Of a stretch of 64,000 nucleotides of DNA, positions 23,801 to 32,378 are shown piece by piece. The stretch comes from Symsagittifera roscoffensis (Eukaryota; Xenacoelomorpha; Acoela; Convolutidae). The first letter of the stretch is position 1. The number at the start of each line of letters is the position of its first letter. A program made the position numbers and the translations under genes. The stretch covers positions 37,327,152-37,391,151 of the forward strand of contig NC_087066.1 in NCBI RefSeq assembly GCF_963678635.1, written 5' to 3'. The notes under the pieces were generated by a model. That model saw only the letters and a list, made by a program, of their open reading frames with translations. It was not told where the DNA came from and searched no databases.

Positions 23801-26800
23801 AAACCAGCCTACATACGATTTTTTCATAATCCCCCACTTACAACACGCACACGCCTGAAAACCTGCCACAATACAAGATCTGTTTAGCCAATCTAAGCCA
23901 ACATAATATAATTCAAATAAATAGACACAGCGGCGAAGCTGAATTTTGCACTACTTGCGATACAAAACAAGAATCAGCTAAAATAAAAAAAAAAATCGAA
24001 AATGTCGATTAAACTAGATCTATCAAAATGTATACCGCTAGTTTGGAAACAAAAAACCAAAACAATACAATTTAAAACTCACATCAAAAGAAAAATTACC
24101 AAGCTTTAACAAAGCCGAAAAAATCTTAGCAGAAAGTTCAGCTGATAAAAATTTCAACTAGACTTCAAAAACTCATTAAGTCCCCCTCACCCCCAACACA
24201 CACGCAAAAAAATTCGCAATATGATGCCAATAAACCGATATAAAATGGGCCGAAAAAAAATTCAAAAAAAATTTAAGACTACTTTAAAGTTATTAAGTCC
24301 CCCTCAACCTCAAAACACACACACACAAAACTTTTTTTGCTTGTGGAACAACACATTATGCGGCTAGTAAACCGATATAATACACACCGAGACATATCAA
24401 GACGAAAAAAAGAAGGAAAAGAAATAGAAACAAAAAACATGAATTTTTAATGAATCGAGTTGGTAAAATTACAAACATTTAAAAAAATTCGAAAAGGACA
24501 CATACTTAAAATCCCAAGAAGCAAAAAATAAATATGTAGCGGTAAATTGTTTGCTATGAGGCTTCAAGGAATTCAATACGAAAAGGTTCCTGTAACAAAG
24601 TTATTTACGGGAAAAAAGTCTAGTACCCGATTGCAATACCATTTGTTATCGCAAGGGTAGAGAAACTAATAACAAAAAAAAACGTAAACTATGTCAAATC
24701 AGAGTTTGTAAACTTACAACAACATCAAAAGCAAAATTCTGATAAAACGGGGATCTTAAACGCAGATTTGATTCATATAATTTTTTGGTTGAAGCGAAAG
24801 TACAGATTTGTAGACGACCACAAAGGTCATCCTGTGCACAAAATTGCACAGTAAAAACTGTTTGGTCAAAATAAATGTCTAGTATCCGTTTGCAACATTG
24901 CAGAAACACAACACCAGAAAATCGTTATTTAAAACATTGCGTTGAAAGGATAGTTTTCACCTCCATGGCAGAAACCTATGAACTAGGATTTTTTTTCTGT
25001 GAAGTTTTCTTGAAAATTCTTCCAAAACAACTCTTATTTTAAATTTTGATGACGTTTTCAATTTGAAGAAATCAGTTTTTTTTTCACTGGAACGGGCAAT
25101 TAAATTCAAGCAGCACGACTAATATTTACTTACTAGGCATGAGAAAATGAAGGAGAGACCAAAGTTCGTTCAAACTGTTCTGGAGAGGTGTTCCAGTGAG
25201 GAGGAGTTTGTTCTGTACTTTGTAGAACGATATCTCCTTTAAGAGTCTGCAGTTCATATTCTTCAGTCGATGTCCCTCATCCACTACCATATATGTCCAC
25301 GGAACTCTACCAACCAATGAGTACACTAAGATATAATACATGGGTCGAAGCTGCACTTCGGAAAATTGGTGAAACGAAAAATCAATTTAAAAAAAATAGA
25401 TAAAAACGTGATATTAAGAGACTCGAACTCTCACATTCGGGCCAAAATTATTTGCCTTGGCCACAGTTCTAACGCCTTCCCTTCCCATAATTTATTTATA
25501 CATATCAGGTAGCAAAGAATATGCTTCCGGAAATCTCAAAAAATCCAAAAAAATAGTAATATTTCACCTTTACCAACACCCGATAGATTTTTTAGCAGGA
25601 CTTAAATATTTTTTTATTAAATGCTGCTCCACATATAGAGGCTAAGAAAATTTTCATTAATGGCAGACCTCGCAATAAGGTCTCGTTACCTGGCAAGACA
25701 TCGCCTTTCAACCATTGCCATGTCATAGCTAGTCACAACGACTGACTGCTTCAAATCTGCATCGGCCGCCAATATCTGATCACGTAGAGCTGCTCTATTC
25801 ACCTTATCTCCGTGAAACATGATTGCTTTGATGTGTGGTGCGAATCTGGTTGTTTCATTTACCCAGTTGGATAAGGTAGACAAAGGTGCAATCACAAGGA
25901 ATGGACCTGAAATTCATTTGATAAGCTACTTTTTTTTTCCTGAATTCAACCTGAACGAATATGTTAAACAACCTTCACGCTGGTCAGACAAATTTGACCC
26001 TAATTTTCATACCAAATACACTCTAATCTTGGAACTCTCTAAATATGTCCCCCCTATGGTACCTAGTAAAGACCCAATAACGGGCTAATTAAACAGTTAC
26101 ACATGAACGAATTTTGTGTCTGGGTACAATTTCCCTTTCTACTATGGGGAGGGAAAATATATCTATCTTTTTTTTAGCAAATCACTGTCTCACTTAAATT
26201 AATACACTGTCGATTTCAACAATAATGTAGTTCGAATCGTATTGCAGGGAAACACTGTACCTAGAACTTGATTCTCCAACAAACTGCAGAATAGAGCAAT
26301 GACCTGAATAGTCTTTCCCAACCCCATCTCGTCAGCCAAGATGCCATTCATACCATTCATGTACAGCTTCAGCATCCAGTTCATCCCGTGTTTCTGGTAC
26401 TCGCGTAGAGTCCCTAAGAAGCGCTAAGGTTATAAAGAATCAACAGTAAATGTTAAAATCTGAAAGTGGATTTTTACATTGAAAATTTCCTGATTTTATT
26501 TCTTATAAATTTGTTGTTCCGACCATTGAAAAAACTAGTGTTGTCACGGGACCAAACAAGTAAACTACTACCAATAAAACAAGCGAGCAGGCTTGTAATA
26601 GGCTGATCAAATTTACTTTTCAACTTAAATTAAAAAGCTCAAAAACAAAATTCAAAAAATTGCAAAAATTTTGTCGAACTTTTTGTAGAAAAGTTTTTTG
26701 GTTCGTTTTTTTGTAAAAATTTTATTCCGAAGAAGGCGCTAAAAGATTTTCAGATAACAAATTTTTTTTTGAGTAAAGCTATGTATGTAACAGTTCTTAG

Positions 26801-27625
26801 TTTCACTCAAAAAATGTTATCTAAAATTGTTTTAGCGCCTTCTTCAGAAAAAAAATTAACAAACGAACCATAAAACTTTTCATCAAAAAGTCGGACACGA
26901 TTTCCGCAATTTTTGAATTTTGTTGTTTTTCCTTTTACTTCATGTGAAAAACAGTTGTCAAATTTATCTAAGTTAATATCATATCGAAGTTATAGGCTTT
27001 CATTTAGAGACTCTCAACCAAAAACAAAAAAAAAACGACCCAATTTGAAAACGAAAAATTCTTTTAAGAATATGGTCGGATCATTCTGTGCTGCTTTTAC
27101 AGCGACCGGCTATCCTAGCTAAGATCTGCAGATAGAAGTGGCTTGTCATCTTTTTCTTGTTACTTTGATAGTTTTTAACCTGTTTGTAAAGCCACATTAC
27201 TTCAGATTGAACGCTCATGGTGTCCTTCTCACGAATGCATTTCAAAGAGCACAGCATTTTGATTTTTAATTTTGCCCGTTTTTAGAACAGATAAAAAATG
27301 ATTTACCAATGAACAATTTTGGAACGTCAAAGTCACACAAATGATCAATATTCTGATCCGTATCGTGTTTTGTAGATTTAGACCCTTCTTCTGTTACATT
27401 TTTGAGAACAATTTCGTCCAGTTGAGCTTTGCTTTTTTTAGAAGTTTCAGCTTTCTTGTTAGCTTTTTTATCAGCAGTTGGTCTTCCTCTTTTTTTATCA
27501 ACTTCTAACTTTGAAAGAAGCAAGCTCGAGAAACGACTACTTTTCACCAAAAGCGATTTTAAGTGCTCATATCGGACTTCTTGGATGTCACTGCCACTTG
27601 TCCCCAGTGGTAAATAAGGATTCAT
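14842..27625 (-). CDS. HELLS: HELLS/LSH (DDM1-type) SNF2-family chromatin remodeler
   Basis: SNF2 ATPase of the HELLS/LSH/DDM1 group, a nuclear nucleosome remodeler needed for DNA methylation and repeat silencing in other organisms. Ten coding exons: 27307-27625, 26261-26413, 25690-25906, 25134-25306, 21249-21433, 20893-21030, 19131-19532, 16382-16671, 15544-15709, 14842-15288. Their lengths sum to 2490 nt with matching phases, giving 829 residues (human about 838). Motif I DEMGLGKT (K140), Ia [16 protein letters not shown] (239-242), [22 protein letters not shown] (from 531), [24 protein letters not shown]. The N-terminus has the family's [10 protein letters not shown] coiled-coil segment. 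A Lys/Glu-rich insert at about 306-349 has two psi-K-x-E sites (VKEE K325, VKSE K340). ATG 27623-27625 is the only start after a CTTTTCAG acceptor, so a 5' UTR exon is likely upstream. The donor after residue 529 (GTTCTT) is weak. All ATPase motifs are intact. Confidence 0.95.
15710..16381. other. HELLS intron, diverged repeat copy
   Basis: The stretch of about 16060-16380 carries TTAAACTAACCCAATTTGAG, ACCTATATAAGC and CGTTCATTGCCACTTAAA, blocks of the GCCAATCACG family seen at 11973-13180. Nothing else is recognisable. Confidence 0.45.
17330..17660. repeat. GCCAATCACG-family repeat, near-identical to 12180-12530
   Basis: Shares CTACCTTTACACTTTAGCTG, CTCGACTGCAGTTTGCATTC and ACAGCCAACAGACGGTTGAA with the copy at about 12180-12530 with only scattered changes. 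This implies recent duplication or gene conversion across 5 kb. The flanking intron sequence 16672-17330 and 17660-18280 is otherwise unremarkable and AT-rich. Confidence 0.8.
18280..18560. repeat. GCCAATCACG-family repeat, diverged copy
   Basis: Contains ACAGCCAACAGACAGTTGG, ACTGACTTGTTATTTGAAAA, CTCAACTTTCGAATTTCAAA and AAATTAAATTCCATTTTCGA, blocks shared with 12040-12260 in the same order. Confidence 0.6.
18588..18905 (-). repeat. tRNA-derived SINE-like repeat
   Basis: Starts AGGCGAAGCTGCGCTTCGCA. On the minus strand it has GGCTGAGTTGTTAGTGCTTC (A-box side) and GGTCGCAGATCGAATCC (B box), the spacing and sense of a tRNA-derived head. It ends in a CGCTCGCAAGCTCG palindrome. It lies inside a HELLS intron; the fragment 18960-19065 after it belongs to the GCCAATCACG family. 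Confidence 0.65.
19827..20812. mobile_element. Non-autonomous hAT-type element with 8-bp TSD
   Basis: Perfect 8-bp direct repeats CCTTGAGG (19819-19826 and 20813-20820) flank terminal inverted repeats CAGTGATGTCCA and TGGACATCAATG. TIRs of the form CAG-G-TGTCCA with 8-bp duplications are typical of hAT elements. The interior is rich in GGTTAA/TTAACC repeats and has no transposase frame. It is interrupted by a SINE-like insert (19852-20395). It ends 80 bp from the HELLS exon 20893-21030. Confidence 0.85.
19852..20395. repeat. SINE-like insert nested in hAT-type element
   Basis: Starts AACACAGAGGCGAAGTCGCA and ends ACACAAGCTATGCTTGTGTA after TTTGCGACTTAGGTTGG, the same outer ends as the AGGCGAAGC family. 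The middle differs, with a second tRNA-like block near 20130-20190 (CCAGATTTGAACTC). It is flanked on both sides by CAATTG. Confidence 0.6.
21711..22085 (-). repeat. tRNA-derived SINE-like repeat
   Basis: Carries AAAGCTGCGCTTCGCAAACA, the tRNA-like block (minus strand TTGGCTGAATGGTTAGTGCT and GGTCGCAGATCAAATC), and the TTTTATTTGCGAGTTAGGTT tail shared with 613-985. It is in the large HELLS intron 21434-25133. Short relatives of its palindromic core (CGAAGCAGAGCTTCG, CGAAGCGGAGCTTCG) occur at 22321 and 23754. Confidence 0.65.
22090..24175. other. HELLS intron, AT-rich with short repeat relics
   Basis: No exon of HELLS is needed or seen here. Open frames such as the 88-codon one at 22659-22925 have no recognisable domain and sit among SINE relics. 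Confidence 0.5.
24176..24395. repeat. Direct repeat, 117-bp period, two units
   Basis: TTAAGTCCCCCTCA starts at 24176 and 24293, followed in both by a CAACACACAC run and AAACCGATATAA. A third, weaker relative begins near 23826. Confidence 0.65.
25330..25640 (-). repeat. Possible tRNA-like repeat in HELLS intron
   Basis: GTCGAAGCTGCACTTCGG resembles the SINE family start. GAGACTCGAACTCTCACATT reads on the minus strand as a B-box-like GAGTTCGAGTCTC. The rest is AT-rich. Confidence 0.35.
26519..27117. mobile_element. Foldback element of the GATAGCCGG/GGTCGGAAC family, inverted copy
   Basis: Left end TTGTTCCGACCATTG; right end GGTCGGATCATTCTGTGC then GCGACCGGCTATCC, the reverse of the ends at 3239 and 4399. 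The inner arms (AAAATTCAAAAAATTGC ... GCAATTTTTGAATTTTG, and GAAGAAGGCGCTAAAA ... TTTTAGCGCCTTCTTC) fold back around 26770. It sits in the first coding intron of HELLS. Confidence 0.75.
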
Positions 27626-27829
27626 ATTCAAGTAACTGAAAAGGTTAAATTGCTTTGCAATGACATACAAAACCATGTAACAGTCGCCTACTTCGGTCAC
27701 ATATGAGGTTAAAGAAAAATAGGCCCTATAACCATTGGCTCAAGAGTCAGGGACACTATCTCTTGTGTTTTTTCTACCTCGAACGGTCGGAGCCAATTCG
27801 GTTCATTTGCGACATGAGACTAAAAACCC

Positions 27830-28473
27830 GGTGAATTCCTATAGGGTGAATTCCCATAGGTTCAAATATTCATAGGTTCCAAAATAAAAAATCAGTCGCA
27901 TAAGTTCCAAAATTTATCTTCTTGAATTCTGATTGGTTGAAAATTGACCCAACGAATTCATGGATTGTTTACTGTTCAACCATCATAAGCTCAAGCTGCA
28001 GAATAGTGACCTCCGCAGCCGCGCCAACGCGTTGCGGGCTTGCCACCAAAGGGTAGGACTCTATAAATAAGGTAATCAGAAGGTCAAAAGTATCATAGTA
28101 ACCGAGGTTACAGTCATGAGTCCCTTCATCATGTATTTCAGTCAAAATCCTTGGAATTTTCTAGATATGGAAGTGATAATGATAAAAGAAGATGTCAAGT
28201 GTTTAAGTACTTTTCATTTAAAATCGATACGGGTTACGCTTCTTCAATAAGAACACGCAACTCGACACGAGATAATATAATATACAAGTGTTACAAGTAA
28301 AAAATTTCGTCGAAAGTTATTTTGTCATTTATTGTTCCGAGTACAATAAACTTTATCGTATAGGACTCTATACGAAATTTAGAGCCGGCTATCGCCGTGA
28401 AGCGGCGACGCGCGCGTAGCGCGCCCACCGGCGACCTTAAACCGAGACTCGGCTAATTTAGTCTTTTGACCTA
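27830..28473. mobile_element. TIR element dimer, first unit, left part
   Basis: Starts GGTGAATTCCTATAGG right after AAAAACCC (27822-27829). It contains CATAGGTTCCAAAATAAAAA repeats, an AAGCTGCAGAATAGTGACC block and a CpG-rich core at 28382-28440. The unit is interrupted by a 307-bp insert (28066-28372), then by the LTR retrotransposon at 28474, and resumes at 46199-46290. Outer TIRs (GGTG...CATAGGTTCC) match the reverse complement of the end at 46682. Confidence 0.8.
28066..28372. mobile_element. Insert of about 307 bp with 12-bp direct repeat
   Basis: TAGGACTCTATA occurs at 28054-28065 and again at 28361-28372. The second unit of the dimer (46479 onward) reads straight from TAGGACTC into AATACGAAATTTAGAGCC, so the intervening DNA is an insertion. 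I see no TIR, poly-A tail or tRNA-like head. Confidence 0.65.
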
Positions 28474-29410
28474 TGTGACATTCGACCAGAATGGCCAAAA
28501 TGCAATCTCTGCAGAATTCGGAATTTTAGCAGTAAGCCTTCCGGATTGGTGGTTTTTAAGAACTAAGGGCGTTATTGGAACGTTTAGCCAAACGGTGAAG
28601 GCTGGAATATTCTAGTATTTTAAAATTTCAAAAATTCGAATGATGACGTCACATTTCTGAGAAATGCTGAAACGGCCATTTTAACAAAAAACGAGTGAAA
28701 GAACACAACAACAACATTAGTTGCGCTGACGAGAGCAACTTTATCGAAATTGAAGAAGTCGAAATTGAAGAAAAACAGCAGCAGATTGCAGAGAACGTTC
28801 CGAGTTGCAACTATTGTGCTGCTACAATAGTTGCAAGGCCGTTGCGAACAACGGTGAAGGGTAAGAAACCAGCCTTCCGTGTTGTCGTGAAATCGAACTT
28901 AAGGAGCTTGATTCACCGGATTCAAGAATCCGGAAGGGTCTCGGGACGGAAAACTTTTATTGACTCATATGAACTTTTAGCATCCTGTCATGTCCTGACT
29001 TGAATTTAATTGATATTTGGATTAGTTTTGACAAGGATGAGGTGCTAAGAGTTGGGGGGGAAAGGGTTGATCCATCTTCCATGGAGATGATGATTTTTAT
29101 CTACTGAACAAAAACAATAGTAATATAATAAGTAGTAGCCCTGTTTTTAGGAGTGACCTCGTGGTCTGGGGATACTGAGACCCAGCCATGAGCTCACTAT
29201 TTTTGCATGTAATTCAGTTAATTTGAGCGTTCTGGTCGAAGCCGGAGAACAGTAACGTTTTTGTCGACCCGATGTTAGAAAAGACCACCGAAAAGTACTG
29301 GCTTGGTAGAGACGGTGAAAAACATGCAAAGCTCTGTTTAGACGCTAGCCAGTCGTCTTAAGACTTAGTTTTGTTATCCGTCGATATGTATCTTCCGGGC
29401 GAATGTTACA
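28474..29410 (+). repeat. 5' LTR (937 bp)
   Basis: Begins TGTGACATTC and ends GAATGTTACA, an imperfect terminal inverted repeat with TG...CA ends. It is nearly identical to 45287-46198 and differs by a 15-nt tandem duplication near 28757 and 10 extra bases near 29015. It holds a perfect hairpin at 28805-28836 and a frame of about 100 codons without an ATG. Confidence 0.95.
28805..28836. other. Perfect 13-bp hairpin in LTR (also 45603-45634)
   Basis: Arms TTGCAACTATTGT and ACAATAGTTGCAA around the loop GCTGCT, unchanged in both LTRs. It could be an RNA hairpin in the LTR transcript or a palindromic binding site. Confidence 0.6.
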
Positions 29411-32378
29411 TGTATGTTTTTATGGCGCTCCTGGGTGTTATTCTTTCATAACATCATGACCGGCGGAACCGTTAACGAGCACTCCGCGCCGAGCGGATGC
29501 TCACATTAACGCCCTTAATAGGCCTAAACTGCTGGGGCGGAAGGGTAGTTCGGAACGCGGAAGCCTTCCGGATTACCGTGAATAGTTTTTTAACCTAGTT
29601 AAGACCGAAAATTCACGAACCAGGAAGGGTGGGGGGAATCATGAACCCCTCATCCCCTGAGTGGTTTGTGACCAAAAACACTTAAAGATATAAGCAAAAC
29701 CAAACAAAAAGTAGTATAGTACCCAAGAAAAACAAAAAACATAAAAAATAACCGAAAAAACCAAAAACAGTAAAAAAGTAAAAAATCAGTAGAAATCATC
29801 CCCCCAGACAAGATGTGATTCAACCCCCCCGTTTGTTGTTGATAGATATATTGTTATTACAGGCATTTATATCAGTCAGGATCGTTACGATCAGTTTTGT
29901 AGCCCGTTTGTGAGGCTTGTACTGTAGGGTTATTTGAGCATTTAAGCACGTTAATGATAAATTGCGCTCAATCCTGAAGGGTCAGCTGATTTGCGCTCAA
30001 TTCGGAAGGGTCCTGGGTGAAGACCGATCCGGCAAGCAGTACATGGAGCAACAAGAAGGGGCTCAACGACAACAACAATCGACTGTTGGGTATCGTTAAC
30101 AAGTTTTGTATCCCTTTTGGTACAAAAAGTAAGATAGTAATCTGTGGGGGGCTCGACAGTGCTGCACTGTAGTGACCCTTCACCGAACTGCGAATATCCG
30201 AGTTAAGCACCTTAATTCGGATAATAAACAAACCCGGAGGGGTATAGTATTACTAATATTATTATTTATTTAGCCTATATTAATAGTCTTATATCGTTTT
30301 TCAGTGAAAAACAACGAAAACAGACCGGTTTTTAGGGTCAAAATAGCGATATTTTGATCCCCCCACAAGTCGCGATTTTTGAGATATCGATATTTTTTGA
30401 AACGGAAAAAAGCGCTAAGTTAGTGTGTTACATCGTAACTGCACTATTGTAATAGGTAGAACCGGTTAACTTTAGTTCGGAAGTGGTTGGAACTAGTTTG
30501 GTACCAAAAACCAAATTTTCCCATTTTTTGATAGTAAGAAGCACTATAAAATCAGAAAATTTTTTGAAATCTTTGAGTTAGGACAGTAAAAATAGTTGTT
30601 CGGACAACGTCGACTAGTGAATCTACGAGTTTTAAAACCCGCTACCCGAAAGCCTTCCGGGTTGCAGAGAAATCGAACATAACGTGTTTGATTTGGTGGA
30701 TTCATCAATCCGGAGGGGTCCAGGTAGCATAGTTTTTCGCAAATTTTTTCTACAAAAGCGTTTTAGATCGGGTCTTTTGCATTGAACTAGAAGAGTATAG
30801 GCCTTCTGAGCTCAGATCAATAATTTTTAGGTCGAAAGGACCAGATTTGCGGAAAAAGTTAGGCGGAACCTATAAGAGAGAAAATTTTTGAGTTTGGAAG
30901 AAAGACGTTTTAGTTAATAACTTTGGAACTACAGAGCATATCGAGTCAATCTTGGTACCATTAGATCAGAAATTAGCTGAAATTACTAGTAGGAAAGAGA
31001 ATTACTCGAAAAAGCGAGCGAGAAAATTTTTTGAGATTGTTTTTAGCAAATTACACAAATCCGGAGGGGTACACCCTTCACGTTTTATAAATTTTGCTGA
31101 AAAACCCTTATACCCCTACCAAAAGTTGATAGCGATTGAACTAAGTAACTTAAGACAGTTCTAGACAAAAAGGGAGGGCTGAAGGCACAAGACAACCATA
31201 ATAGGGTCGAAATTAGGCAAGTGATAAGACCCTTCACCGTTAGTGTGAATTGTCAAATAAGTGCCTTAACTTTAATCCGGAGGGGTCTAGGAAAGGACCC
31301 TTTACCCTTCCCAGTTAATTCAAACAGCATAAAAGCAACGCAGAACGTATCCGGAGGGGTATAAGCTGAAATTAAGAAAACTACGAAAAGCTACTTTGAC
31401 AGAGCTAAGGGCTCCCAATCCGGAGGGGTCGAAATTTTTCAAAGTCAGAGGGGTCCGAATCCGGAGGGGTCTACTTTCCACAAAACCGGAGGGGTCCGAA
31501 TCCGGAGGGGTCTTATAGTTGCTAATTCGGAGGGGTCCAAATCCGGAGGGGTCCATATTCTGACAGTCCGGAAGGGTCCTATTTGTGCCAATCCGGAGGG
31601 GTATCATTTTATTAAGGACTTAGGTAAACGAAAGAAAGACTAAAAAGCGAGAGGTATTAGGTTATTAATACACAGGCTAGGTATCAGTGACTGCACTGGT
31701 AACTTGCCTTTCAAAAAGAACCAGACTAATACAAAACAGGTCCGAACTCGGATATTCGCGACACTAAGTCTAAATTAAAAAGAGCGTGACTCATTGGTGT
31801 GGATTGGAACATAACACGTTTTTGGGAAAAGTGACTGCCCTGAGGATTTTAGTAGGTCTAGCTCGGGCAGTCCGAAGGCAGATAGGTAACACAGTACTCG
31901 GTGGGTGCAATAGACGCCCACTTGAGAAAATAACTGCCTTCAAAGTTTTGTCTGTTTGGTGCAGCACCAAGCAGGGAAAGCTTTTTCTTTAAAAGACAGG
32001 TTCGACAATTGTACTGCGACCGACTAAGAGTACAAGACACATACGTTTTTTATATATACATTCATATTGTGTCAATATATATTTTTTGTTTTTGATTTTA
32101 AATCAACCTAAACTGTGTTTGATTGGGTAGTGAGTACACTATCTTTTAAATTGACTGATAACATCATATTGTGCTAGTTTCCAGATCTTTGGACCGGTAA
32201 TCGGCTAGTGTGAATAAATTTTATACAAACTGTACTCTGACAACATACAGGGATTCGTGGTCACTATTTAATAGGATCTGGTGAAATTTATTGTGTTGTG
32301 TCATTATTATTGTTAATAAAACTATAAGGTCTCTAGCAATTGAGTCAAGAGTAGGCATAGGAAAGTGACAAATAAAGA
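29411..32378 (+). other. Long retrotransposon leader with repeated motif array
   Basis: No ATG-started frame of note. The decamer CCGGAGGGGT occurs exactly at 30234, 30710, 31061, 31277, 31351, 31420, 31461, 31486, 31502, 31543 and 31593, with near copies (for example 29972, 30004, 31447, 31527, 31568). Several are paired with an upstream complementary block (CCTTCCGG or ACCCTTCACC) about 60-75 bases before, for example 29560-29632, 30172-30248, 30651-30725 and 31209-31286. A related module is in the LTR at 28870-28942. This suggests a modular RNA structure, perhaps for packaging, dimerisation or translation. Confidence 0.8.
29423..29440 (+). other. Candidate primer-binding site
   Basis: TGGCGCTCCTGGGTGTTA starts 12 bases after the 5' LTR. 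A TGG start is expected for pairing with the CCA end of a tRNA. The matching tRNA is not identified, and the 12-base gap is longer than usual for gypsy elements. Confidence 0.45.

Noticed and set aside
14842-27625. BRG1/brahma or ISWI assignment for the SNF2 gene
   Set aside because: DEGH with GTPLQN context, the [12 protein letters not shown] start, the RAEAKRKLE end and the lack of bromodomain, HSA or SANT/SLIDE match HELLS better.
28695-29003. Frame of about 100 codons in the 5' LTR, repeated at 45508-45801 with an in-frame 15-nt difference
   Set aside because: It has no ATG (opens with GTG), the indel is a simple tandem duplication, the frame overlaps a perfect hairpin, and no domain is visible. 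Kept only as an LTR property.
31320-31607. Minus-strand frame rich in DPSG and PLRI repeats
   Set aside because: It is the reverse reading of the CCGGAGGGGT array in the retrotransposon leader.
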